From the NCBI GenBank assembly GCA_045541975.1, contig JAZQKB010000026.1, positions 6,291-70,290 of the forward strand: DNA of 64,000 nucleotides, in the 5' to 3' direction. This DNA is from SIG452 sp045541975 (GTDB lineage Bacteria; Bacillota; Clostridia; UMGS1840). Below, piece by piece: positions 26,658-33,346 of this stretch (positions are counted from its first letter, which is position 1; each line of letters opens with the position of its first letter). Both the position numbers and the translations under genes were made by a program. The notes below the pieces were generated by a model. That model did not search any database. It saw only the letters and a program-made list of their open reading frames with translations, and was not told the origin of the DNA.

Positions 26658-26951
26658 TTATTTGGGTAACTGAGACATGGTGTTTACCAGAATGTCTACC
26701 AAAAGATTGGGGGCAACAAAGATTAAAATGATAGCGATAACCAATGCATAAAGACCGGTGGTTTCTGCGATTGCACAACCCATCAGCATGGTGGTGGTTA
26801 CACTACCTTTGCATTCGGGCTGGCGGCCAATTGCTTCACAGGCTTTTGCCACAGCGTTACCTTCCCCGATACCGGGGCCGATGCCAGCAATCATTGCCAG
26901 ACCTGCACCTAATGCACATGCGCCTAAAATTAAACCAATTGCGAGTTCCAT
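26658..26951 (-). CDS. atpE: ATP synthase c subunit with a two-carboxylate ion site
   Basis: 97 residues forming the two-helix hairpin of the rotor ring. GIGPGIGEG in helix 1 places Glu30, and CAIAETTGLY in helix 2 places Glu63-Thr64. Na+-type rings usually have Gln in helix 1 plus Glu-Ser/Thr in helix 2. A Glu in both helices is the two-carboxylate pattern reported for Fusobacterium nucleatum, which is Na+ driven. The motif therefore suggests Na+ coupling, by inference only. The RQPECKG loop that contacts gamma is conserved. GGAGG precedes the ATG. Confidence 0.95.
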   Translation of the reverse strand: MELAIGLILGACALGAGLAMIAGIGPGIGEGNAVAKACEAIGRQPECKGSVTTTMLMGCAIAETTGLYALVIAIILIFVAPNLLVDILVNTMSQLPK

Positions 26952-27019
26952 AAATAGTTCCTCCGTGTATAGAAATTAAATTTTTAAACTTTTTTCACAT
27001 TTTTAGTTATTTTAATATT

Positions 27020-27949
27020 TTATGCCACTGATTTTTTTGCTTGCTTTTTCAAAAGCCTTTTCTGTTTTCTTGCTTCGTGTTCCTCCTGAGGATATGCACC
27101 TGCCACATTCATCATGGTAAGCATTGCGAAGATAAACGCCTGCAAGCATCCTGAGAACACGTCAAAATAAATGGATAACACTGCGGGAATCCCCAATCTG
27201 AACCATGGCAAATCTCCGAGTAATCCGGGTAACCAGCCAAACACCAAAGCGGAAAGTCCAGACAGCGCTACTGCAAGTAATGTGGAAATTACCGTTCCCG
27301 ATAAAATATTTCCGTAATGACGGAAGCTCATGGAGATGGGAGTTGCAAATTCACTTAAAAAGTTGATGGGTGCTAAGAGTGCCACCGGTTCGGTAAAGCT
27401 CTTTAAATAATAAAGAGGTCCGCACTTTAGTTTGTAGTAGGTGATTAAAATAAATACCAAAAGCGCCCAACCGCCAACCACGTTAATGTCTGATGTGGGA
27501 GGAAACAGTCCGATTAGCGAACTCAAACTGGACACTGCAGACAAAGCCAGCATGGCGATAATAAAGGGAGCATATCCCATAAACACTTCGCCCATATTTT
27601 CCTGCACCAGTCCATCTACCTTTTCCACAATCAACTCTGCAAAGTGCTGACGTTTTAAGTGTATCCGTTCCCCAATGCCGTGTGCCATGTATAAGCAGAA
27701 AAAGAAAATAGTCACGGTAACCAACAGGGAATTAATTTGTGATTCTGTTACGGGGAAATCCTGGATGGGCATGGGAATCGTAAAAAAGATTCTGGCACCT
27801 GTTAAGGAAATACCGTCACTTTGGGGTTTGGTTAAGATCTGAAGAATCATGCCCACAACCAGAGGCAGAATCATCATCACAATGTAGAGGGCATCCACAA
27901 TTTTAAAATGACGGCTCGTTTGTATTTTGTCTGTTTTATTTTTTTGCAA
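27020..27949 (-). CDS. atpB: ATP synthase a subunit
   Basis: 309 residues with about six membrane helices. The essential arginine lies in SMSFRHYGNILSG near residue 215, facing the c-ring. The start is a TTG (27947-27949) with AAGGGGTGATAG eight bases ahead. The hydrophilic tail is rich in Lys and Arg. It forms the ion path together with atpE. Confidence 0.93.
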   Translation of the reverse strand: MQKNKTDKIQTSRHFKIVDALYIVMMILPLVVGMILQILTKPQSDGISLTGARIFFTIPMPIQDFPVTESQINSLLVTVTIFFFCLYMAHGIGERIHLKRQHFAELIVEKVDGLVQENMGEVFMGYAPFIIAMLALSAVSSLSSLIGLFPPTSDINVVGGWALLVFILITYYKLKCGPLYYLKSFTEPVALLAPINFLSEFATPISMSFRHYGNILSGTVISTLLAVALSGLSALVFGWLPGLLGDLPWFRLGIPAVLSIYFDVFSGCLQAFIFAMLTMMNVAGAYPQEEHEARKQKRLLKKQAKKSVA

Positions 27950-27969
27950 AATCTATCACCCCTTTGGGA

Positions 27970-28350
27970 TTAGTCTTTCAGAAAAAGCGGTCGCAGTGAC
28001 ACGGCAATTCTTGGGAATAAGAAGGGAATCACCACCGCCACAAGATGAAACTGTGGAACAAAGTATCCCACTATCGCAAACGCCAATAAGAAAAACATTC
28101 GTGCCGTTTGTGAGAATTTTATTAAGGTTTTGGCATCTTTTTCTTCTTTTGTAAGAGCGTTCTGCACGGTAATACCCATTAGAAGAAAATTACAAACAGC
28201 ACCTAAAACTCCCCAGATATTTCCTAAAAGCACCGAAATATCCCAGGCTTTGCAAAAGAAAAACACCGCTTCCATAATCACACTTAACACGATTGTTATC
28301 ACGGCAATATAGCGTGTTTCTTTTAACACGGTTGCATCAATTTTTTTCAC
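27970..28350 (-). CDS. atpI: ATP synthase subunit I-like protein
   Basis: 126 residues with four predicted membrane helices (about 15-35, 40-60, 85-100, 103-118). Its place at the head of the atp operon and its size match the AtpI family, which helps c-ring assembly or Mg/Ca uptake in other bacteria. The start is probably the GTG at 28348-28350, since AGAGGTGA lies five bases ahead; a longer frame begins inside that ribosome site. Sequence conservation in this family is low, so position is the main support. Confidence 0.75.
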   Translation of the reverse strand: MKKIDATVLKETRYIAVITIVLSVIMEAVFFFCKAWDISVLLGNIWGVLGAVCNFLLMGITVQNALTKEEKDAKTLIKFSQTARMFFLLAFAIVGYFVPQFHLVAVVIPFLFPRIAVSLRPLFLKD

Positions 28351-28403
28351 GGGGTTCACCTCTTCTTTGTCTATATGATATGGAAAAAAATACTTATAAA
28401 TCT

Positions 28404-28432
28404 ATTCTATCTTATTTTTGTGAAAAATGCAA
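28404..28432 (-). promoter_or_regulatory. Promoter of the ATP synthase operon
   Basis: On the minus strand TTGCAT (28427-28432), a 17-base spacer and TAGAAT (28404-28409), about 54 bases before the atpI start. Confidence 0.7.
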
Positions 28433-28490
28433 GAAAAAAATCCAAACAATTCATAAAAAGTTCAGATTTTGGTCAAATTGGTATCCTTTA

Positions 28491-28519
28491 TTGCAAATTG
28501 CGTAATATTATGATACAAT
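28491..28519 (+). promoter_or_regulatory. Promoter of the Y-family polymerase gene
   Basis: TTGCAA (28491-28496), a 17-base spacer and TACAAT (28514-28519), 42 bases before the GTG start. No LexA-type CGAAC-N4-GTTCG box is visible. Confidence 0.7.
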
Positions 28520-28560
28520 TATAGAAAACAATAGAAAAAACGGAGGAGGAAGAATACCCT

Positions 28561-30042
28561 GTGGAAAAAACATATCTTTGCATTGATTTAAAGTCTTTTT
28601 ATGCCTCCGTGGAATGTATGGAACGAGGATTGGACCCGCTAAAAACCAATCTGGTGGTTGCCGATAGCTCCCGTACGGAAAAAACCATCTGCTTAGCGGT
28701 AACACCCAGTTTAAAACAGTACGGTCTTTCGGGCCGTTCCCGTTTGTTTGAAGTAGTAAAACGGGTTCGTGAGGTGAATGAGGAACGGCTCCGTCATGCA
28801 CCAAATCGCACCTTTTCGGGAGAATCCCATCAGGCGGATTGTTTGAAAACCGATCCGTCCTTAAAATTGTCTTACCTGATTGCACCACCTCGTATGGCAC
28901 ACTATATGGAATACAGTACCAAAATTTATGATGTTTATTTAAAATATGTTTCTCACGAAGATATTTTAGTATATTCCATTGATGAAGTTTTTATTGATTT
29001 AACGGCATATTTGCCGTTTTATAAAAAAACAGCACGGGAATTGGCATTGCTCATTATCCGTGATGTGCTTGCAACTACAGGGATAACTGCCACAGCGGGC
29101 ATTGGCACCAATTTGTATCTTGCCAAAATTGCGATGGACATCAAAGCCAAAAAAATGCCTGCCGATCGCGACGGTGTGCGAATTGCGTTTTTAGACGAAA
29201 AAAGCTATCGTCAGGAGCTATGGAACCATCAGCCGTTGACTGATTTTTGGAGAGTGGGGCAGGGTTCTGCCAAACGGTTGGAAAGCCGTCGGATGTATAC
29301 CATGGGAGATATTGCCCGTGCATCCTTGTCGGCAGATGGCAGAAAGGTTTTAAAAAAATTGTTCGGCATCAATGCCAAACTTCTCATTGATCATGCCTGG
29401 GGGTATGAACCTTGTGATATTGCAGAGGCTAAGGCCTATATTCCCGAAAATCGCAGTCTAAGCTCAGGACAGGTGTTATCTTCTCCCTATGATTATGAAA
29501 AAACACGAATCATCGTTCGGGAGATGACGGAGCTGATGGCGTTGGATTTGGTGGAAAAACGGATTTTGACTGACCAGTTGACCTTAACGATTGGTTACGA
29601 TACCGAAAACGTGACCAAAAACTTCAAAGGAACCGTGGAAACTGACCGTTACGGCAGAAAAACTCCGAAATCTGCTCACGGCACCGTGAATCTTTCCCAA
29701 ATGACTTCCTCCACCATGCTGATGATGGAGGGAATGATGGAACTGTTTGAACGAATTGTAGATTCCCGCCTGACTGTTCGCCGGATAACGATTTCGGCAA
29801 ATCGGTTGGTATTGGAAAAAAGCTATCAAAAAGAACCGGTGTACGAACAACTGGATTTATTTACCAGCCAAGATGAAAAACAGGCAAAAGAAAAACAGTT
29901 AGAAAAAGAACGCAGTCTTCAGGAAACGACCGTCCGTCTTCGTAATAAATTTGGCAAAAATGCCGTATTAAAAGGCACCAACCTGCAGGAAGGTGCCACC
30001 ACTATGGATAGAAACCGTCAGATTGGCGGTCATAAAGCGTAG
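28561..30042 (+). CDS. Y-family DNA polymerase (UvrX/UmuC-like)
   Basis: 493 residues. The palm has catalytic Asp9 in YLCIDLKSFYASVE and the Asp-Glu pair in YSIDEVFIDL near 140. Fingers, thumb and a little-finger domain follow, with a helix-hairpin-helix-like stretch near LTDFWRVGQGSAKRL. These enzymes copy past DNA lesions with low fidelity. The form paired with a YolD-like gene is the SPbeta UvrX/YqjW type rather than DinB. The GTG start has CGGAGGAGGA ten bases ahead. Coupled to the next gene by a 10-base gap. Confidence 0.9.
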   Translation: MEKTYLCIDLKSFYASVECMERGLDPLKTNLVVADSSRTEKTICLAVTPSLKQYGLSGRSRLFEVVKRVREVNEERLRHAPNRTFSGESHQADCLKTDPSLKLSYLIAPPRMAHYMEYSTKIYDVYLKYVSHEDILVYSIDEVFIDLTAYLPFYKKTARELALLIIRDVLATTGITATAGIGTNLYLAKIAMDIKAKKMPADRDGVRIAFLDEKSYRQELWNHQPLTDFWRVGQGSAKRLESRRMYTMGDIARASLSADGRKVLKKLFGINAKLLIDHAWGYEPCDIAEAKAYIPENRSLSSGQVLSSPYDYEKTRIIVREMTELMALDLVEKRILTDQLTLTIGYDTENVTKNFKGTVETDRYGRKTPKSAHGTVNLSQMTSSTMLMMEGMMELFERIVDSRLTVRRITISANRLVLEKSYQKEPVYEQLDLFTSQDEKQAKEKQLEKERSLQETTVRLRNKFGKNAVLKGTNLQEGATTMDRNRQIGGHKA

Positions 30043-30052
30043 GTGAATTTTT

Positions 30053-30472
30053 TTGGACAACTTAGAAAACTTTTATCGTGATATCATACATTATTCCTAT
30101 CCCAATCCCGAAATTGAAAAAGACTTTCCCGATCCGGTATTGCGGGGCGCTCAGTTTGCACCTTTTGCAGCCTTAACAGGCCACGATGAAGCAATCGAGG
30201 AAACTGCCCGGTTAACTGACGGAAAAATTATTTTGTCCGAAACACGACAGGAAGAAATCAACCGCAGCCTGCAGTTTCTTTTAGAGCATATCGGGGAACA
30301 CCCGATGGTTTTAGTTACCTATTTTGTAGCCGACCAAAAAAAGCAGGGTGGTGCTTATGATACGAAACAGGAAACTGTCTTAAAAATTCGCGCTGCTGAA
30401 CAAATTTTACTTCTTTCTGACAAAACCGAAATCTCATTTTCCGATATTTTAAATCTGGGAATTTTAGCATAG
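30053..30472 (+). CDS. YolD-like protein
   Basis: 139 residues. FPDPVLRGAQFAPFAALTGHDEAIEE near 25-52 (shown in parts) is the YolD-like core; the AQFAPFAALTG stretch is highly characteristic. In Bacillus such proteins are encoded next to UvrX/YqjW polymerases and are considered their UmuD-like partners. The start is a TTG with an AGGTGA site. The gene lies directly after the polymerase and ends before a bidirectional terminator. Confidence 0.85.
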   Translation: MDNLENFYRDIIHYSYPNPEIEKDFPDPVLRGAQFAPFAALTGHDEAIEETARLTDGKIILSETRQEEINRSLQFLLEHIGEHPMVLVTYFVADQKKQGGAYDTKQETVLKIRAAEQILLLSDKTEISFSDILNLGILA

Positions 30473-30550
30473 CATTTTCCAACAACTATAAGAGAGTTAT
30501 CGCAAAGCCAATAGGAGCAAATTTCCAAACTATCTTCGTTTCGCACAAAA

Positions 30551-30582
30551 AAAATCTGTAACCCTTGCGGTTACAGACTTTT
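30551..30582. terminator. Intrinsic terminator at the core/accessory boundary
   Basis: A perfect 9-bp stem (30555-30563 with 30569-30577) and a 5-base loop. The T run is stronger on the minus strand (eight) than on the plus (four). That orientation fits the former terminator of a minus-strand tRNA whose 3' end lies just upstream of it. Confidence 0.8.
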
Positions 30583-30585
30583 GGG

Positions 30586-30609
30586 TGGCAGGGGCAGTAG
30601 GATTTGAAC
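30586..30609 (-). other. tRNA-Trp-like 3' end, probable attachment site of an integrated element
   Basis: On the minus strand the sequence reads T-loop TTCAAAT, T-stem 3' arm CCTAC, acceptor 3' arm TGCCCCT, discriminator G and CCA. The acceptor arm fits tRNA-Trp of Firmicutes (AGGGGCA...TGCCCCT). The 5' side of the T-stem and the rest of the tRNA are missing. A second, degenerate copy of CAGGGGCA...TAGGATTT follows at 30609-30627. A 3'-end-only tRNA copy is the usual scar of tRNA-targeting integration. Confidence 0.65.
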
Positions 30610-30838
30610 AGGGGCACATAGGATTTAAGTTGGTGCAAGACGAATTAAATTGTGTTATCCTACACCTCGAAAAGCATTGGGGTTACAGGCTTTTTCAAAT
30701 GTAGTGGCGGAAAACCCGCAAAATTCAAATAATTACGAAATTTTAAAATTTTGACCAAAAAGTTGGTGCAAAGTTGGTGCAAGCACTAGTCTGCATATAC
30801 GCAAAAAAATATTTAGATTTATTATTTTAATTTAATAA
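30610..30838. other. Non-coding accessory edge with GTTGGTGCAA repeats
   Basis: No convincing gene. The 10-mer GTTGGTGCAA occurs three times (30629-30638, 30763-30772 and 30773-30782). A GGTTACAG(A/G)CTTTT segment is also repeated at 30569 and 30684. A short minus-strand frame at 30740-30818 ending in CTNFAPTFWSKF resembles the tail of tyrosine integrases, but it is too short to assign. Confidence 0.4.
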
Positions 30839-30872
30839 AAAAATGGAACAGACTTACTGTTCCATTTTTTTA
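30839..30872. terminator. Terminator after the antitoxin-like gene
   Basis: An 11-bp stem (30841-30851 with 30857-30867) and a 5-base loop with A/T runs on both flanks, downstream of the minus-strand gene ending at 30925. Confidence 0.8.
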
Positions 30873-30924
30873 TGCTTAGTAAGTGTACAAAGTTTAGACT
30901 ATAATGTATACGTGAGTTTATTAT

Positions 30925-31347
30925 TTAACCTTGATTTTGCCTATAAATTTCTTTTAAATTTTCAATAGCAAGTACGGGATCCATTGTGTGAAACACCATA
31001 TAATTTCGTTTCATTGTATCAACAGGAGCCTGCTTATATATTTTGGAACTATCTTCACCGGTGTAAAAATGCCAGTAGCGATAAAGATATCCAATCCAAT
31101 AGATTACATCAACAGAAAAGACTTCTCCCTCTGAAGATGAGATACCTGTATTTTGGGATATCAATTCTTCAAGCAGGTATTCTTCTCCAGCCCACTGCAT
31201 ACGGTTATATTTTGAATCTAAATCTTTAGCAATTTTAGAAGTCATAAACGCTTTGATAAAGGGTGCACTGCTATAACCTTTTTGAGTAGCTAATTCAAAA
31301 AGTCTGCCTTGAATATCACACAGTTTTAATTGTAATTCATCAATCAT
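30925..31347 (-). CDS. Putative antitoxin or partner of the DUF3990 protein
   Basis: 140 residues, acidic and helical in character, with the segments KIAKDLDSKYNRMQWAGEEY and DVIYWIGYLYRYWHFYTGE. I know similar proteins as conserved unknowns next to DUF3990 genes in gut Firmicutes, but not their mechanism. The gene starts 2 bases after the XRE-DUF3990 gene ends, so the two are coupled. Size, acidity and position suggest an antitoxin; this is inference. Confidence 0.6.
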   Translation of the reverse strand: MIDELQLKLCDIQGRLFELATQKGYSSAPFIKAFMTSKIAKDLDSKYNRMQWAGEEYLLEELISQNTGISSSEGEVFSVDVIYWIGYLYRYWHFYTGEDSSKIYKQAPVDTMKRNYMVFHTMDPVLAIENLKEIYRQNQG

Positions 31348-31349
31348 GA

Positions 31350-32219
31350 TTATTCTCCTTTCGCTTCGTCAAGGATTTCATCAAAAAACTTGCCATCACG
31401 GCGATGACTTTTGCAGATATCGTTTGCCAGAGATACACCTTTCGCCCTGTTTTCTTCTGCAATATTTTTCATAACAAGTCTTTCAAGATAAGAAAGAGGT
31501 ATTTCGGCTTCTATACGAACAGCGTTACAGCCTTTTTGGGAAATGGTTACATATTGTTTACCTAACTGCAATGCGGAAAGACTGTTGACGAGAGCAATAT
31601 CCGTAATATTTCCAACGAAAAAGTTATCGATGACATAAAACATTCTATCATTTGCAATACTGCCGATGATTAAATCCTTGTCAGCCATCATATTGCAATA
31701 TTGATTGTAAAGGGGAGTATCTTTTATGGTTTCCATCTTGCCCCGGTTATATGCCACGAGCATAGCCCAGTCAATATCCGGATTCACTTCTAAACATTTT
31801 AACTTATCAGTACAAATTGATACAATATAAAATTTCGACTCCTCATAATCGCAGACAAGGGTAAGAGGTTGATTTGGATCGGTTCCCATATAAAAGCCTT
31901 CGCCAAAGTCACATTGTTTACGGCTTTTTGGTGCAATATCCCCAATGATACCAGATTTAGAACCGTGATAAAGCAGAATTCTGTTTTTTTCCAGTTTGAT
32001 ATCTTGGGAAGCTTGTTGGATTTTTTCCAGAATCATATCGTAAACAGGTATGCTTTTGTCCTTGCATATATCGTACAGTTTTGTTTGAGCAAGTTTATTT
32101 GGGATAGCATGCCCGTTTTCCCAACGGTTGACTGTTGCAAAAGATACGCCGAGCCAAGCTGCAAATTCATTTTGACTCATATTTATAATGTTTCTGATTC
32201 TTTTTATTATAGTATTCAT
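31350..32219 (-). CDS. XRE helix-turn-helix fused to a DUF3990 (ADP-ribosyltransferase-like) domain
   Basis: 289 residues. Residues about 1-60 are an XRE DNA-binding domain (MSQNEFAAWLGVSFATVNRW). From about residue 80, LLYHGSKSG and DFGEGFYMGTD are the signature of DUF3990, a domain related to ADP-ribosyltransferases. Such proteins are probable toxins whose fused HTH autoregulates the operon. The start has a GAGGTGGGAAT site close to a consensus promoter with an inverted repeat over its -10. Activity is inferred from the fold. Confidence 0.75.
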   Translation of the reverse strand: MNTIIKRIRNIINMSQNEFAAWLGVSFATVNRWENGHAIPNKLAQTKLYDICKDKSIPVYDMILEKIQQASQDIKLEKNRILLYHGSKSGIIGDIAPKSRKQCDFGEGFYMGTDPNQPLTLVCDYEESKFYIVSICTDKLKCLEVNPDIDWAMLVAYNRGKMETIKDTPLYNQYCNMMADKDLIIGSIANDRMFYVIDNFFVGNITDIALVNSLSALQLGKQYVTISQKGCNAVRIEAEIPLSYLERLVMKNIAEENRAKGVSLANDICKSHRRDGKFFDEILDEAKGE

Positions 32220-32232
32220 ATTCCCACCTCAA

Positions 32233-32283
32233 TATAACATTGTTTACATTGATTATTATATCAAATGTTATATACTATGTCAA
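32233..32283 (-). promoter_or_regulatory. Consensus promoter and operator of the XRE-DUF3990 operon
   Basis: On the minus strand TTGACA (32278-32283), 17 bases and TATAAT (32255-32260) form a perfect promoter. The arms TATAACATT (32233-32241) and AATGTTATA (32264-32272) form an inverted repeat spanning the -10 box, a good candidate operator for the encoded XRE domain. Confidence 0.7.
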
Positions 32284-32285
32284 TA

Positions 32286-32327
32286 ATTTCTTACAAATAT
32301 TAAATAAAATTCTTGAAAAATAAAGAA
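32286..32327. repeat. Direct repeat upstream of the unknown winged-helix paralogues, copy 1
   Basis: A 42-base AT-rich segment that recurs at 33291-33332 with one mismatch. Similarity continues upstream in gapped form. Both copies lie ahead of paralogous genes, so the duplication covered the 5' flank as well as the gene. Confidence 0.8.
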
Positions 32328-32534
32328 CGGAAAGAACTTGTAAAACACAAAACGTAAAAATATATTATTATTGAAAAGTGTATAAAATGTTCTATGAAAT
32401 ATATTGAAAAGTGTGAAATAGAGTTTTTTCTTTATGTTGATTAGAAAGATTTAAGCATAAATTGAGGATTATTTTACTTTTCGACAAAATAATAATAAAA
32501 AACCTGAAAAATAATAACCAGGAAAGGAGGAAAC

Positions 32535-32906
32535 ATGGGTGAATTGCTTATGAAATATGACCGGGTAAAATTACCCCGGAACAGTCTGTCTGAAGGCAAG
32601 GGGATTATGCGCTTCTGGGTGAGAATTGCAGTTTGTGCAGCCTTTCGCACAGGTCCGTGGAAATACTGTGAACATGTCAATAGATTAGTCTATTGGTACA
32701 GTAAAAAAATTACACAGAAATCCTATGCAAATGAGTCCGAAAATCGCGTTGCACTTTTTGACGCTATAATACGCGCGTATATTTCTCCTTGTAATTATTG
32801 TGAGTATTGTAAGCATTGTAAATATGACTGCAGGAGTATTGATTATAGTTACAGTAGAACAATAGAGTCAGATAATATTAGGGGACCTTGTTTCCCGTCG
32901 GACTGA
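32535..32906 (+). CDS. Internally deleted paralogue of the 345-residue unknown protein
   Basis: 123 residues. Residues 1-50 match the N-terminus and about 48-123 the C-terminus of the protein at 33347, with the middle ~220 residues missing in frame. The C-terminal cysteine ladder (Cys86, 89, 92, 95, 99) is preserved. The junction falls where the full copy has a 10-base repeat. The ATG has an excellent AAAGGAGG site. It may be a decayed copy or a short regulatory form; the intact frame and ribosome site leave expression possible. Confidence 0.65.
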   Translation: MGELLMKYDRVKLPRNSLSEGKGIMRFWVRIAVCAAFRTGPWKYCEHVNRLVYWYSKKITQKSYANESENRVALFDAIIRAYISPCNYCEYCKHCKYDCRSIDYSYSRTIESDNIRGPCFPSD

Positions 32907-33290
32907 ATGAACTGTTGAACTACATAACAGTACTGAATAACCAATCATTTCTGATGGCAATAAATTGGCACAAAAATGGCACAGTTTTGCCGATGACAAA
33001 CAAATACAAATGTGTTATATTGGTAGTGTCAAAAGGTGGGGGTGGACAATAAAACACTGTTTTGGCAGTTGTCTTACATTCAAAAAAGAGACAATGATTC
33101 TGATTAAAAAGTTGATGGCATCAGATAGTACGGAGGTATTGCAAATTGTTTGATTTGATGAAGAACTTTTACTGTTATCCGCAATTCTTTTCACGAAAAA
33201 ATGAATAAAATGATAGAAATCTCCAAAATGCAGCGGTTTTTGCGAGATTTGCAATCTGAAACTAAGACATCTGTTATATATGTGTCAAAA
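32907..33290. other. Spacer between the paralogues with a possible decayed ParA start
   Basis: No intact gene. An ATG at 32993 opens a 19-codon frame ending VILVVSKGGGGQ and then a stop. This resembles the deviant Walker A start of ParA ATPases (KGGVGKT), and further ParA-like residues follow only across stops. Weak evidence of a decayed partition gene. Confidence 0.3.
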
Positions 33291-33332
33291 ATTTCTTACA
33301 AATATTAAATAAAATTATTGAAAAATAAAGAA
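33291..33332. repeat. Direct repeat, copy 2
   Basis: Second copy of the 42-base segment at 32286-32327, directly ahead of the ribosome site of the 345-residue gene. Confidence 0.8.
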
Positions 33333-33346
33333 AGGAGGGAACCTGT

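Noticed and set aside
30586..30627. A complete tRNA gene
   Set aside because: Only the T-loop and 3' acceptor side are present; no D-arm, anticodon arm or 5' acceptor strand can be found nearby.
32965..33153. 62-codon plus-strand frame between the paralogues
   Set aside because: No ribosome site, no resemblance to known proteins, and the region looks degenerate.
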